From: Lewinellaceae bacterium
GTDB lineage: Bacteria > Bacteroidota > Bacteroidia > Chitinophagales > Saprospiraceae
DNA length: 64,000 nucleotides
Assembly (NCBI GenBank): GCA_016710765.1
Contig: JADJUJ010000006.1
Location: 1 to 64,000 of the forward strand
Direction of reading: 5' to 3'
The position numbers were made by a program, and so were the translations under genes. Under the pieces are notes generated by a model. It saw only the letters and a program-made list of their open reading frames with translations, did not search any database and was not told where the DNA came from. Numbering within the stretch: the first letter of the stretch is position 1; each line of letters opens with the position of its first letter. Of this stretch, positions 1 through 8,784 are shown one piece after another.

Positions 1-932
1 ATGGCCTGGTAGGAATAGTCGCTGCTCAAGGGGTAGGGCAGGAGCAGTTTTTTGATGAACATGCCCAGCATGGCAATTTTGGTTGCCCACATGTCGGCGG
101 CGTTGGTAGCGCTCAGGATGGGGTTGTCGATATAGTCGGTGCGCTGCACAATCCCGGTCCCCAGAATGCTGCTGCGCAAAATGAAGTACAGCACACTCAC
201 GCCCCAGAAAGGGCTGGCGTAGGCGACTATTTTTTTCCAGGGGAGGCTGCTGAAAAAATAGAGCGTCAACGGAACGATACCGACCCAGGTGATGATGTGT
301 TCTTTGGACAAAAGGGCCAGCAAGTAAAATAACAAGGCACCACCCATTTGTTTCCGCTTTTGCTCCGCTACATAGCGCATCAGGAGGTATAGCGCCATGA
401 GTCCGTTGAACAAGGCGAACAAGTCGTCACGGCCTTTTACGTTGGCCACCACTTCGGTGTGGATGGGGTGAACACAAAACAGCAAGGCAATAAGGAGCGC
501 CAGTTTAGGGTATCGTTCCTTGAACAGGAGGTTGAACAAGTAGAAAATTAGCACACAAATGAACCCATACAGCAGCACATTGACAAAGTGGTTGACACCC
601 GGGCTAAGCCCCCAGATCTGGTGCTCAATGGCGAGGCTAACCAAGGGTAATGGGCGATAAGAGGGGTTTGCCTGGCTCATGCTGGTGTAGCCCGCCCAAA
701 AATCTGTAACCAGCAGGGTAGGGATGCCCTTGAATCCTTGTTTGACCAGGTAGTTTTGTGCAATAAAAGGCTTGTCGTCGTAAGAGTACCCGTTTTTTAT
801 GGAATTGCCAAAAACAACAAAGGTCAGCACGACGATCAGAATGGCGTACTTACTCAGCGGATTGGTCCAAAAACCTGGTGTAACAGTATTAGCGGTAGTG
901 CTCTGCTTTTGCTTCGTTTTTTTCGATGCCAT
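1..932 (-). CDS. TMTC/DUF1736-like multi-spanning membrane protein, C-terminus beyond window
   Basis: The frame is open from an ATG at 932 to the window edge, so the 3' part is missing. The start MASKKTKQKQ is followed by a hydrophobic segment (about residues 28-44) and further membrane helices. The motif HPIHTEVVANVKGRDDLFA near residues 155-175 is characteristic of the TMTC/DUF1736 family, whose members pair a polytopic PMT-like membrane domain with C-terminal TPR repeats and are suspected O-mannosyl or other glycosyl transferases. Acidic residues in the first loop (YSYDDKPF) also fit that superfamily. The TPR part would lie outside the window and cannot be seen. The family is fairly sure; the sugar donor and substrate are unknown. 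Confidence 0.7.
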   Translation of the reverse strand, partial: MASKKTKQKQSTTANTVTPGFWTNPLSKYAILIVVLTFVVFGNSIKNGYSYDDKPFIAQNYLVKQGFKGIPTLLVTDFWAGYTSMSQANPSYRPLPLVSLAIEHQIWGLSPGVNHFVNVLLYGFICVLIFYLFNLLFKERYPKLALLIALLFCVHPIHTEVVANVKGRDDLFALFNGLMALYLLMRYVAEQKRKQMGGALLFYLLALLSKEHIITWVGIVPLTLYFFSSLPWKKIVAYASPFWGVSVLYFILRSSILGTGIVQRTDYIDNPILSATNAADMWATKIAMLGMFIKKLLLPYPLSSDYSYQA

Positions 933-978
933 AGATGCTCATTTTTGCCCGGCCAAGTTACAAGTTTTTTAATGGTGG

Positions 979-1767
979 CTAAAGCGGAGAATCTTCCCGG
1001 TAAGGTATGATTTTGAGCAGGTGTTCTATGGCCTCAACGCGAGCCGAGGTTTTCCGGTCGGCATTGATGATTTTCCAGGGAGAACCAGGCACATTGGTGG
1101 CGGCAAACATTTTTTCTTTATAGTGGGTATAATCATCCCAAAGCAACTGTGCTTTTTCATCAACAGGGCTCAGTTTCCACCGCTTCAGGGTACTTTTTCG
1201 GATTTCCTCGAAGCGAAGCGCCTGTTCGGTTTTGGAGATGGAAAAGTAGAATTTAACCAGGTTGGTGCCCGAGTCAATGATCATTTTTTCAAAGGGGATC
1301 ACCTGTTCCATAAAGACATCATATTCCTTTTGCGTGCAAAAGCCATTGACAGGCTCTACAACCGCCCGGTTGTACCAACTGCGGTCGAAAAACACCATTT
1401 CACCTGGTTTGGGAAGTTGGTTGACGTAGCGTTGGAAGTACCATTGCCCTTCCTCCTCTTTGCCGGGTTTGGGCAAAGCCACAATGCGGTAGTGCCGTGG
1501 GTTGATGTGGGCCGTTATGCGGCGGATCGCACCGCCTTTACCTGCGGCGTCGCGACCTTCAAAGATGACCACGATTTTTTGACGGTTTTGAATCACCCAG
1601 TTTTGGAGGTGGATGAGTTCTGCCTGGTATTCGCGGATTTTGATTTCGTATCTGGCGTAGCGAAGCGCTTTTTTTACGTTGACTTTTTTGTCGTAAAAAA
1701 GGTGCTTCAGGCCTATTCTGGAGTTCAGGATGGCGAGGTCCTCGTCGCTCAGTTGTAGTTCAGACAT
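979..1767 (-). CDS. ppk2: Polyphosphate kinase 2 family protein (first of a tandem pair)
   Basis: A 262-residue soluble protein of typical PPK2 length. Walker A is GRDAAGKGG at residues 71-79, the Walker B/DR region is MVFFDRSWYNRAVVEP at about 124-139, and the conserved PKPGEMVFFDRSWYNR block is intact. PPK2 enzymes transfer phosphate between inorganic polyphosphate and nucleotides, in the cytoplasm. The gene starts 2 bases after the stop of the upstream paralogue (1770-2615), so the two are almost certainly co-transcribed. The two proteins are clearly different in sequence outside the motifs, which suggests an old duplication with possible division of labour (NDP versus NMP phosphorylation). 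The sequence alone does not decide the PPK2 class. Confidence 0.92.
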   Translation of the reverse strand: MSELQLSDEDLAILNSRIGLKHLFYDKKVNVKKALRYARYEIKIREYQAELIHLQNWVIQNRQKIVVIFEGRDAAGKGGAIRRITAHINPRHYRIVALPKPGKEEEGQWYFQRYVNQLPKPGEMVFFDRSWYNRAVVEPVNGFCTQKEYDVFMEQVIPFEKMIIDSGTNLVKFYFSISKTEQALRFEEIRKSTLKRWKLSPVDEKAQLLWDDYTHYKEKMFAATNVPGSPWKIINADRKTSARVEAIEHLLKIIPYREDSPL

Positions 1768-1769
1768 GG

Positions 1770-2615
1770 TTAAATATCGATTTGTTCGATGTGCCGGTAA
1801 TATCGAATAATGACGTTCGGGTCGGGGGTGGTGACTGTCCGGGCTTTTCGCCGCGTTTGATAATCAAACTGCGAGAGCACATAGCGTATACTCTCCAATC
1901 GGGCCACCCGTTTGTTGTTGGTTTTAACAATGATCCAGGGACTGAAATTGGTGTGGGTTTTGGCAAACATTTGTTCTTTGTATTGGGTGTATTTGTTCCA
2001 CAATGCCTGGCCTTTCATGTCAACAGGACTGAATTTCCATTGTTTGAGGGGGTTTTTCATGCGGGCATCGAAACGCTTTTTCTGTTCTTCTTTGGAGATG
2101 GAGAACCAGAATTTGATGAGTATGATGCCGTCTTCGTACAGCATGTGCTCAAAATCGGTCACCTGCGTCATGAACCTGCGGTATTGCTGCTTGTTGCAAA
2201 AGCCCATTACGGGCTCAACCACCGCCCGGTTGTACCAGCTGCGATCAAAGAAAACGATTTCTCCGGGGTTGGGCAGATCTTTGATGTAGCGCCGAAAATA
2301 CCACTGGCCCTGCTCCACTTCTGTTGGTTTTGTGAGGGCAACCACGCGCATGGAGCGGGGGTTGAGGTGTTCTCCAAAACGCTTGATAGAACCGCCTTTC
2401 CCGGCGGCATCGCGGCCTTCGAATAAAATGGCCACGCGCATTTTTTTGGCCACCACCCATTGTTGCAGGTCTACCAATTCCGCCTGTAACAACCGGAGTT
2501 CCTCTTCATAGCGCACGTTGCGAAGTACCCGTTTGATGTCAATATTTTGATCCTCGGCAATTTTCAACAGGTCGCTTCTTGTTCTGACCTGCTCCAGGTT
2601 TTCTCGTGTAAGCAT
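1770..2615 (-). CDS. ppk2: Polyphosphate kinase 2 family protein (second of a tandem pair)
   Basis: A 281-residue PPK2 protein with Walker A GRDAAGKGG at residues 67-75 and the block PNPGEIVFFDRSWYNRAVVE near 120-140. It has an N-terminal helical extension (about 55 residues) before the P-loop, like its neighbour. It lies first in the PPK2 pair in the direction of transcription, and its stop is 2 bases from the start of the next gene. Polyphosphate-dependent nucleotide kinase activity is known for the family. The direction of the reaction and the nucleotide preference are not readable here. The tail after about residue 265 is basic and lacks family signatures. Confidence 0.92.
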   Translation of the reverse strand: MLTRENLEQVRTRSDLLKIAEDQNIDIKRVLRNVRYEEELRLLQAELVDLQQWVVAKKMRVAILFEGRDAAGKGGSIKRFGEHLNPRSMRVVALTKPTEVEQGQWYFRRYIKDLPNPGEIVFFDRSWYNRAVVEPVMGFCNKQQYRRFMTQVTDFEHMLYEDGIILIKFWFSISKEEQKKRFDARMKNPLKQWKFSPVDMKGQALWNKYTQYKEQMFAKTHTNFSPWIIVKTNNKRVARLESIRYVLSQFDYQTRRKARTVTTPDPNVIIRYYRHIEQIDI

Positions 2616-2634
2616 TTTCGTAATTATTCTGTGT

Positions 2635-3051
2635 TTACTTTAATTCGATTTCAATGGTTTCCTTTCGGCTTCCGGTAATACGGTTTTCAAAAAAGGTGTG
2701 TATTTCAGCGGGTGTATTGTAGGCTTTTTGGGTATGTGGCGTTCGGATTTCTATGCGGGTTACCAGATTCACCAGACTGTCGAAACTGCTTTGAATCTTC
2801 CAGGTGCCGATACCAAAATTGGTTCGCCATTCGGAATTGGCGCGGCTGGTATCCAATTGTATGGTTAGCGTGTCGGTGTTTTGGATTTCCGGGAAGCGAT
2901 AACGCTGGCTGTTGGGATTCAGGATAAAAGTGATGCTCGCATCTGCGTTACTTTTATTGACAACTAGTAGGTTTTGGGCCGGGTCGCAGGCGTACAACAA
3001 CAGTATGGATAAGCACGGGAGTAAAAGAAAAACCTTTTTGAAAGTTGTCAT
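2635..3051 (-). CDS. Small secreted lipoprotein of unknown function
   Basis: The chosen start (ATG at 3051) gives MTTFKKVFLLLPCLSILLLYAC, a lipoprotein signal peptide with a lipobox ending LLYAC, so the mature protein would begin at Cys22. A longer frame to 3102 would overlap the upstream gene's end and put 17 charged residues before the signal, so it was rejected. The mature part (about 117 residues) is predicted soluble and beta-rich; no domain was recognised. It follows the WG-repeat gene by about 35 bases on the same strand and may be co-expressed with it. Confidence 0.6.
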   Translation of the reverse strand: MTTFKKVFLLLPCLSILLLYACDPAQNLLVVNKSNADASITFILNPNSQRYRFPEIQNTDTLTIQLDTSRANSEWRTNFGIGTWKIQSSFDSLVNLVTRIEIRTPHTQKAYNTPAEIHTFFENRITGSRKETIEIELK

Positions 3052-3085
3052 AACGTTGTTTTGAAAGATAAAAAGGCGCATTCGG

Positions 3086-3976
3086 TTATATCCTGATGAC
3101 ACCCCAAAAGCCTTGTGTTTTTACTTTAAAAAGACTTTTGGTGCAGGCGTCAATATCGTCAAATTGAGGAGCTAGCCGCCAGTTTCCGGTGTCTTTTTCC
3201 ATTAGCCCCCATTTGTTTCCTGATTTAACGGGTTTACAGGTCAGGTCGGAAACGTATGTAGCGCCATTTCCCTGACTACCCCGCCCGAACCCGGATCCCA
3301 GCGCGTCCTTCATTTCGGCTCTTCTTTGAGCAAGCTCCTGTGCGCGCTGTTTTTTTTCTGGGGTCATGCCGCGAAAGTAGGTTGTTTCGTAGTTAATGTA
3401 GAATTCGGTAGAATCACCCTTTACTTTTGCCAGTCCCTCGTTAAAATCGGCAGCACTGCGGTATTGAAAAGGGATCACTACGGTACCGAGACTGTCGATA
3501 TAGCCCCATCGGTTGTCATCGTTCCGGACCATTGCAAGCCCTTCTTTAAAATCCCCGACCCGGTAGAAAGTGGGTGGGACGAGCATCTTGCCATCGAGGC
3601 CGATGAACCCGTACTTTCCGTTGGTCCTGACGGCTGCTTTGTGTTCTCTAAAAGCTTGTGCATCATCGTATTGGATCGGAATAACCACAGCGCCAGATTT
3701 GTCGATGAAGCCATATTTCCCGTCCAGGGATACCTTGGCCAGATTTTCTGAAAAACGGTCCATAGAGGCGTACACAGGTGTCGCAAGAATTAGTCCGCTG
3801 GAATCCGCCAGCCCCCAAAGCCAATCTTTTCGAATTTTAAAAAATGAGTTATTCTTCCATTCAATGGTCTGGTATGAAGGCTCTAGTACCCATTGTAAAG
3901 AATCCTGCGCAGCAGCAGAAAAGGCGCTCAAAAAAGTAATGCAAAAGAGAAGTGGGTAGAAAACATTGGTTCGCAT
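3086..3976 (-). CDS. Secreted WG-repeat protein
   Basis: A 296-residue protein with signal peptide MRTNVFYPLLFCITFLSAFSAAAQ. The mature part has at least five WG-type repeats of the pattern (W/Y)GfID..G..vip..yd, for example KYGFIDKSGAVVIPIQYDDA, KYGFIGLDGKMLVPPTFY and RWGYIDSLGTVVIPFQYR. These are about 45 residues apart, with further units near the N- and C-terminus (WLWGLADSSG, KWGLMEKDTGNW). WG repeats are common in Bacteroidota exported proteins and are thought to form a beta-propeller-like or solenoid surface; the ligand is unknown. No T9SS sorting domain is present, so the protein is probably periplasmic. Confidence 0.8.
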   Translation of the reverse strand: MRTNVFYPLLFCITFLSAFSAAAQDSLQWVLEPSYQTIEWKNNSFFKIRKDWLWGLADSSGLILATPVYASMDRFSENLAKVSLDGKYGFIDKSGAVVIPIQYDDAQAFREHKAAVRTNGKYGFIGLDGKMLVPPTFYRVGDFKEGLAMVRNDDNRWGYIDSLGTVVIPFQYRSAADFNEGLAKVKGDSTEFYINYETTYFRGMTPEKKQRAQELAQRRAEMKDALGSGFGRGSQGNGATYVSDLTCKPVKSGNKWGLMEKDTGNWRLAPQFDDIDACTKSLFKVKTQGFWGVIRI

Positions 3977-4135
3977 GGATGGGTCTGGTGTTTTAGCTAA
4001 GGGGAATCTTGTTGGGTAAAGGTATTTCAGAGAGGTTTAAAATCAAAATGGGCAGCGAAATGACTCCTTGGGCAGTGTTGGCACATGCCCGCAATTTCAC
4101 CCGAACGGGTGATGCTCCCCTGCTCCTGCTCACCC

Positions 4136-4143
4136 TAACTTTG
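4136..4143 (+). promoter_or_regulatory. Possible -7 box TAACTTTG
   Basis: Exact match to the Bacteroidota -7 consensus TAnnTTTG, 13 bases before the ATG at 4157. No convincing TTG-type -33 element lies 19 bases upstream, and the transcript leader would be very short. Weak call. Confidence 0.3.
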
Positions 4144-4156
4144 AAGAAAAAAAGCC

Positions 4157-5725
4157 ATGAACCGATTGAATTTCTTTTTACTCCCTTTATGTTCCATTTT
4201 ATGCGTTGTTGCGGCTAGGGCGCAGGCGCCTGTATTGTCTATCCCCACGCAGGGGGGCTATTACATCGAAGGCGTCGGGCTGTGTTTTTCTGTCCGCCTG
4301 ACCAACCCGAGCCCCAATCCCACCACGGTGGATGTGATGCTGGCGCCTGTTTCAACGGCGACCCTGGGGGTCGATTTTACGGTAGATCCATCCACTGTTG
4401 TTTTTCCCGCCAATTTTGAGGGCGATGAAACGGTCTGTGTCATTACCACCGACGATGCAATGATTGAGCCGCCAGAGGCGATTGTCCTGAAATTGGCCAA
4501 CCCCAGCAACAATGCCACCCTGGGTACCAGTAGTACCATTGCTTTTGGTATTTACGACAACGATTCCATTACCACTACACTGCCCTGCCAGCGGCCGTTT
4601 TTTTCGGAGTATATCCATGCCCTCACCAACGGAGGCTCCCGGGCCCTGGAAATTTACAATCCCAGCCCCACGGCGGTTAATTTAGCGGATTACAATATCC
4701 GCTTGTACTACAACGGCGACAGTATTGCCGGAAACGTCATCCCGCTTTCCGGAACCCTGCAGCCAGGTGAGGTGTTTGTTGCAGCACACAATGAATCTTT
4801 TGCAGATGTGCTGGCCCTGGCTGATTTCACGTCACCTTTTCTCAATTTCACCGGCGACGATGCTGTTGGGTTGTACAACGGCGACCAATTGATCGACATG
4901 ATCGGAATCCCCGGGCAGGACCCAGGTTTTGGTTGGCCGGGCGGCAATAAATCGACGGCCTCTTCGGTGTTGGTGCGCGACTCTATTGTTCGGCAGGGAG
5001 AAACCAAATGGGTTATCAGCGCGGCGCACTGGAAGGGGTACGACCAGTCGAACTATTCCTTTCTGGGCAGCCATTTGATGCTTCCCTGCGACCCTTCGGG
5101 CGGTATTCCGCCCATTCTTTCCGTTGTCACCAACGATGCCGAATTTGACGAGGGCATTGGCGGGCTTGGCTTTTTGGTCACCCTGTATTATCCCAAAGAT
5201 GTGGAAACAACGGTAGATATTGTAGTAGGCAGCGCCAGTACGGCCACCAACGGCGTCGATTTTGATGTTACACCCACTACCCTGGTTTTTCCGGCCAATT
5301 ACACCGGCTCCCAAAGTGTTGTGGTAGGCATCACCGACGACATGCTGGATGAACCCAACGAAACCGTGGTGCTCAAACTGCGCAACCCTTCCAACAGCGG
5401 TTTGTTGCTGGATTCGGTTTGGGTGCTCACCATTCTCGACAACGACCCGACGGTGGGCGTGCAGTCCGCAGGAAATACCAATACTTTTAAAGTGCATCCG
5501 AACCCGGTACGTGCAGGATCAGTGATATACCTGGAAACGATGCCAGGGGCAAGGTTTTCGTTGTTCAACAGTAGTGGCAAACTTGTTTACCAATTCACTG
5601 AAAAGGACACGCAAGCCATTCCGGGTCAACTGGTTTTGCCTGCAACAACAGTGCCCGGGGTGTATCATTTAAGGGCTGAAAGCAGTACAACTACAGCCGT
5701 TGCAAGGATAATTGTGATGGAATAG
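4157..5725 (+). CDS. Secreted Calx-beta / lamin-tail domain protein with T9SS type A sorting domain
   Basis: A 522-residue protein with signal peptide MNRLNFFLLPLCSILCVVAARAQ. Domains in order: a Calx-beta domain (about 30-140, with VDFTVDPSTVVFPAN and ending FGIYDND), a lamin-tail-like domain (about 148-300, ALEIYNPSPTAVNLADYNIR), a second Calx-beta domain (about 325-435, ending TILDNDP), and a C-terminal T9SS type A sorting domain (about 440-522, FKVHPNPV... to ARIIVME). It should be exported by the Sec and type IX systems and attached to, or released from, the cell surface. Calx-beta domains are Ca-binding adhesion modules. An inverted repeat at 5773-5816 follows as a likely terminator. 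Confidence 0.88.
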   Translation: MNRLNFFLLPLCSILCVVAARAQAPVLSIPTQGGYYIEGVGLCFSVRLTNPSPNPTTVDVMLAPVSTATLGVDFTVDPSTVVFPANFEGDETVCVITTDDAMIEPPEAIVLKLANPSNNATLGTSSTIAFGIYDNDSITTTLPCQRPFFSEYIHALTNGGSRALEIYNPSPTAVNLADYNIRLYYNGDSIAGNVIPLSGTLQPGEVFVAAHNESFADVLALADFTSPFLNFTGDDAVGLYNGDQLIDMIGIPGQDPGFGWPGGNKSTASSVLVRDSIVRQGETKWVISAAHWKGYDQSNYSFLGSHLMLPCDPSGGIPPILSVVTNDAEFDEGIGGLGFLVTLYYPKDVETTVDIVVGSASTATNGVDFDVTPTTLVFPANYTGSQSVVVGITDDMLDEPNETVVLKLRNPSNSGLLLDSVWVLTILDNDPTVGVQSAGNTNTFKVHPNPVRAGSVIYLETMPGARFSLFNSSGKLVYQFTEKDTQAIPGQLVLPATTVPGVYHLRAESSTTTAVARIIVME

Positions 5726-5772
5726 TGGTGTAGTCGGTCCAGTTTAGTTGAATATTAGCCAATTCGAATCTA

Positions 5773-5816
5773 GAAACAATCTTGTTTTTTGCCCTTGCAA
5801 AAGACAAGATTGTTTC
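5773..5816 (+). terminator. Stem-loop with 13-base perfect arms
   Basis: GAAACAATCTTGT at 5773-5785 pairs exactly with ACAAGATTGTTTC at 5804-5816, with an 18-base loop. It lies 48 bases after the Calx-beta gene stop. No clean T-run follows, so the terminator role is inferred from position. Confidence 0.55.
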
Positions 5817-5941
5817 GTGTTTTGATATAGCTATATTCCAGCTAAATTGGGCTAATCAGGCATTGCGTTAGCGGATAAAACAATGTTGGTTTGAATACGT
5901 TAATCATAATGAAAGTTTTAAAATTTTAAACACGTTCAATT

Positions 5942-6787
5942 ATGATTTTAAGAAGACTATTAATTCTTACACTCTTGGTAACATCTGTTATGGCCTCGGC
6001 TCAAAAGCAAGAGGGGGTTGAAATTGGATCATCCAATGATTTACAATGTAGTGGGATAGCAGAAATAGGATACCTGGGGGTAATCGATCATAAGATCCAA
6101 TTCAGTAATAGCGGAACTTACTTCGATTATAAAAAATATGGTGGACAAGACGTGTTGTTTCCCATAAACAGATTCTCTTTGGAAATAAAGTTTAAGCAAA
6201 GAAATACTATAGTACTACTGTATCAACCTTTGCGCCTGGAAACACAAGTTCTACTACAGGACGATTTAATTGTGGATGACTTAACTTTTCCTGCCTCAAG
6301 CGGTGTTAAGTTGTTGTATAATTTTCCATTCTATCGCATAAGTTATTTAAGAGAATTGGTTAAAAAGAATGAGAGGTTTAAGTTCGCGATTGGAGGGACA
6401 TTACAGATACGAAATGCTACTATTTCATTTGAATCGAATGACGGAACCCTTTTTCGAACAAACAGAGGTGTAGGACCTGTACCTGCGTTAAAAATAAAAA
6501 CTCGGAAGGATCTTGGCGAAAGATATTTTTTAGAACTTGAGGCAGATGGCATATACGCCCCAGTAAGCTATTTGAATGGAAGCGATAACGAGATAATTGG
6601 AGCCATCTTAGATGCTAGTGTGAGAACAGGAATAGAATTTAACCAATCAGTAAGTTCATTCTTTAATTTAAGATATCTTGGCGGTGGTGCTGTTGGCACG
6701 TCGGAAAATGATGGGCCTGGGGATGGATATGTGAGAAATTGGCTCAATTTTTTTACAGTATCGGTTGGGTTTAAATATACTTTGTAA
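5942..6787 (+). CDS. Putative outer-membrane beta-barrel protein, unknown function
   Basis: A 281-residue protein with signal peptide MILRRLLILTLLVTSVMASAQ. The mature chain alternates short amphipathic strands and turns and ends in a strand FFTVSVGFKYTL, as expected for an outer-membrane barrel. No family was recognised. Base composition is clearly more AT-rich than the flanking genes, as in the three genes that follow, so the block 5942-8673 may have a different origin. It is followed by a 45-base palindrome (6822-6866). Confidence 0.6.
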   Translation: MILRRLLILTLLVTSVMASAQKQEGVEIGSSNDLQCSGIAEIGYLGVIDHKIQFSNSGTYFDYKKYGGQDVLFPINRFSLEIKFKQRNTIVLLYQPLRLETQVLLQDDLIVDDLTFPASSGVKLLYNFPFYRISYLRELVKKNERFKFAIGGTLQIRNATISFESNDGTLFRTNRGVGPVPALKIKTRKDLGERYFLELEADGIYAPVSYLNGSDNEIIGAILDASVRTGIEFNQSVSSFFNLRYLGGGAVGTSENDGPGDGYVRNWLNFFTVSVGFKYTL

Positions 6788-6821
6788 AAGAGGATTCAAT
6801 TAGCGTTTGTTTGAAAAATAT

Positions 6822-6866
6822 ACTACTGGACATCTTCAAAGCCATTTTTTAAAAATGTCCGGTAGT
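6822..6866. repeat. 45-base palindrome with the ends of the ACTACTGGACAT repeat family
   Basis: ACTACTGGACAT at 6822-6833 faces ATGTCCGGTAGT at 6855-6866. The same end motif bounds the larger elements at 18869-19244 and 31129-32520. This copy looks like the two ends joined with no internal unit. It may also act as a terminator for the gene at 5942-6787. Confidence 0.6.
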
Positions 6867-6925
6867 TTAGCCTCGAAATCTCACATTACGCATAGCCAAA
6901 CAGTCGGCAAGCAAAAAAACAAAAT

Positions 6926-7414
6926 ATGAATGTGAAAATAGTTGAAACAGTCGTAGTCCTGGTGACTTATATTCTCATACGATTGGTTTCAAGTAAAACG
7001 GTAGACAAAACGGTCGAAAATAGCTTGATGCAAAAGACCAGAGGCAAGGTTGTAAAAAAGGGGGTTAACTTCATTTTACTCATGGTGATGCTTGCCTTTC
7101 TGTTCTTTATTTGGGGGGTCAACCAATCCGAATTAGTCATTTTTATCAGCTCTTTCCTTGCTGTTTTGGGAATAGCTTTATTTGCTCAATGGTCAATCTT
7201 ATCCAATATTACTTCGGGGATTATCATATTTTTCAGCCACCCCGTCAAATTGGATGATACAATTTCCATTTTTGATAAAGATTATCAGATAGAAGGAAGA
7301 GTAAGCGATATCGGGCTTTTTTTTGTGATTATTAAAACTAAAGATGGGGAAAGGGTGACTGTTCCGAGCAATGTATTTGTCCAAAAAATGATAAAACACC
7401 GTACAAATGTTTAA
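6926..7414 (+). CDS. Small MscS-family mechanosensitive channel
   Basis: A 162-residue protein, short for the family. It has two or three hydrophobic helices, then the MscS core: the pore-lining helix region (about residues 80-105, FLAVLGIALFAQWSILSNIT) and the start of the beta domain (SHPVKLDDTISI ... GRVSDIGLFFVIIKTKDGERVTVPSN). It ends shortly after the beta domain, so the large C-terminal cage of E. coli MscS is absent. Its role would be release of solutes through the inner membrane under tension. The next gene overlaps it by 8 bases, so translation is probably coupled. Confidence 0.85.
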   Translation: MNVKIVETVVVLVTYILIRLVSSKTVDKTVENSLMQKTRGKVVKKGVNFILLMVMLAFLFFIWGVNQSELVIFISSFLAVLGIALFAQWSILSNITSGIIIFFSHPVKLDDTISIFDKDYQIEGRVSDIGLFFVIIKTKDGERVTVPSNVFVQKMIKHRTNV

Positions 7415-7991
7415 GCAAATAGTTTTTACTATAACTTTTTTGGTTTTTACCATTTGCTCCGATCATATTTACGCCCAAAAGAAATATGAAAGCGAAAGCC
7501 GATTGAAAGAAAAATATGTTCCGTCCACCGCACTTGATTTCATCAACGCTTTAACAGTGGAAAGAAAAGTTAAATGGTACCTAGAGGAAGGGTTGTATCG
7601 AAAAAGTATAGAAGCAAAGTTTACGATGAACAACCGAAAACACAGTATTGAATTTGATACACTTGGAAATTTGGAGGATATCGAAATACGGATAAAATGG
7701 GGTGAATTAAATAGGACGCTTAGGGATTCGATAGGCTTTTACCTTGGGCAGGACTGTGCAAAATATAAAATTAAAAGGATCCAAATTCAGTATTCGGGTG
7801 ACCCCTCCATTTTACTGCCTAAAATAAAAACAGGAGAAAGTACGGAATATTATACTACCCGATACGAGATTGTTGTAAAGTGTCGTTCCAAAAATGATGT
7901 TAACTTATCCGAGTACCTGTTCAGCGATTCAGGTCAAAAGATAACCGTTTCCCAAATCGTATTTAAAAATTCCAGCCATCTTGAATATTAA
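7407..7991 (+). CDS. Secreted protein, possibly PepSY-like, unknown function
   Basis: A 194-residue protein with signal peptide MFKQIVFTITFLVFTICSDHIYAQ. The mature part has a repeated alpha/beta pattern, with WYLEEGLYRKSIEAKFTMN and a strand-rich centre (HSIEFDTLGNLEDIEIRIKW), that resembles the PepSY-like fold; this similarity is only suggestive. It overlaps the MscS gene by 8 bases and the next gene by about 11, so the three form a tight operon. Confidence 0.5.
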   Translation: MFKQIVFTITFLVFTICSDHIYAQKKYESESRLKEKYVPSTALDFINALTVERKVKWYLEEGLYRKSIEAKFTMNNRKHSIEFDTLGNLEDIEIRIKWGELNRTLRDSIGFYLGQDCAKYKIKRIQIQYSGDPSILLPKIKTGESTEYYTTRYEIVVKCRSKNDVNLSEYLFSDSGQKITVSQIVFKNSSHLEY

Positions 7992-8673
7992 AAAACGTTT
8001 TTGGGTGGCGCTTTGCCTGAGTTTGTCATGCTCCTGTATCGTGGTGGCGCAAAGTACTTTTCAGTTCGGCGCCTTACCTTCGATAAACTTGAACTATAAA
8101 TTGAGAAATAATTGGTCAGCAAATTTAAAAATAGAATCCCGCCAACTGCTGCAAAGCGGAACATTCAAGGGTGTTATCGAAAAAGACTACGACTATGTGC
8201 TTACGGATTATGCATTGATAATGGCAAAAAAAATTGGTTTGAACGCCCGACTTTCTGGAGGCTATTTATTTCGTCATCGGGAAGGGCAAGTAATACACCG
8301 ACTTATTCAACAATATACGATCACACAACGGCTGCCCAGCCTAAGGTTGACCCACCGTGTTGTTACCGACCAGACTTTTTCTGCTAACGATGACACGGAG
8401 TATAGATTGCGGTATCGGTTGGCAACGGAAGTTCCATTTAACGGTCAATCAGCCGACCCAAAAGAATTTTATTTCAAAATCAACAACGAGTATCTCAATA
8501 GTTTACAAAGTGCTGCGTATGACCTCGAAATAAGGTTGGTGCCGTTGCTTGGGTATGCAGCGACAGAGAAGCAAAAGCTGGAATTCGGAATGGATTACAG
8601 GGTAAATTCATTTTTGGACGAAAATGCCCGACATAGTTTCTGGATATGTTTGAATTGGTTCATTGATATGTAA
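7981..8673 (+). CDS. DUF2490-like outer-membrane beta-barrel protein
   Basis: A 230-residue protein read from a TTG at 7981 that lies inside the end of the preceding gene. This start gives a good signal peptide (NIKKRFWVALCLSLSCSCIVVAQ); a GTG at 8005 is the alternative. The mature part shows the alternating strands and RHREGQVIHRLIQQYTI / YRLRYRL patterns of DUF2490 proteins, which are predicted outer-membrane barrels in Bacteroidota. It ends with an aromatic strand (SFWICLNWFIDM). It is the last gene of the MscS operon; the functional link between the channel and the barrel is unknown. Confidence 0.65.
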   Translation: MNIKKRFWVALCLSLSCSCIVVAQSTFQFGALPSINLNYKLRNNWSANLKIESRQLLQSGTFKGVIEKDYDYVLTDYALIMAKKIGLNARLSGGYLFRHREGQVIHRLIQQYTITQRLPSLRLTHRVVTDQTFSANDDTEYRLRYRLATEVPFNGQSADPKEFYFKINNEYLNSLQSAAYDLEIRLVPLLGYAATEKQKLEFGMDYRVNSFLDENARHSFWICLNWFIDM

Positions 8674-8784
8674 AAAGATTAATGGCTGTCACCAACTATT
8701 TGCCAGCGGCCATAGCCAAGCACGCCACATAAACAAAAATGTTACCGGCACTTCCTGTGTTGCCAGTATGAGGCATCCATTCCC

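Noticed and set aside
1021..2426. Long forward ORFs opposite the PPK2 genes
   Set aside because: Antisense shadows; the minus strand carries complete PPK2 motifs.
979..2615. Tandem PPK2 genes as an assembly duplication
   Set aside because: The two proteins differ throughout outside the active-site motifs, so they are true paralogues.
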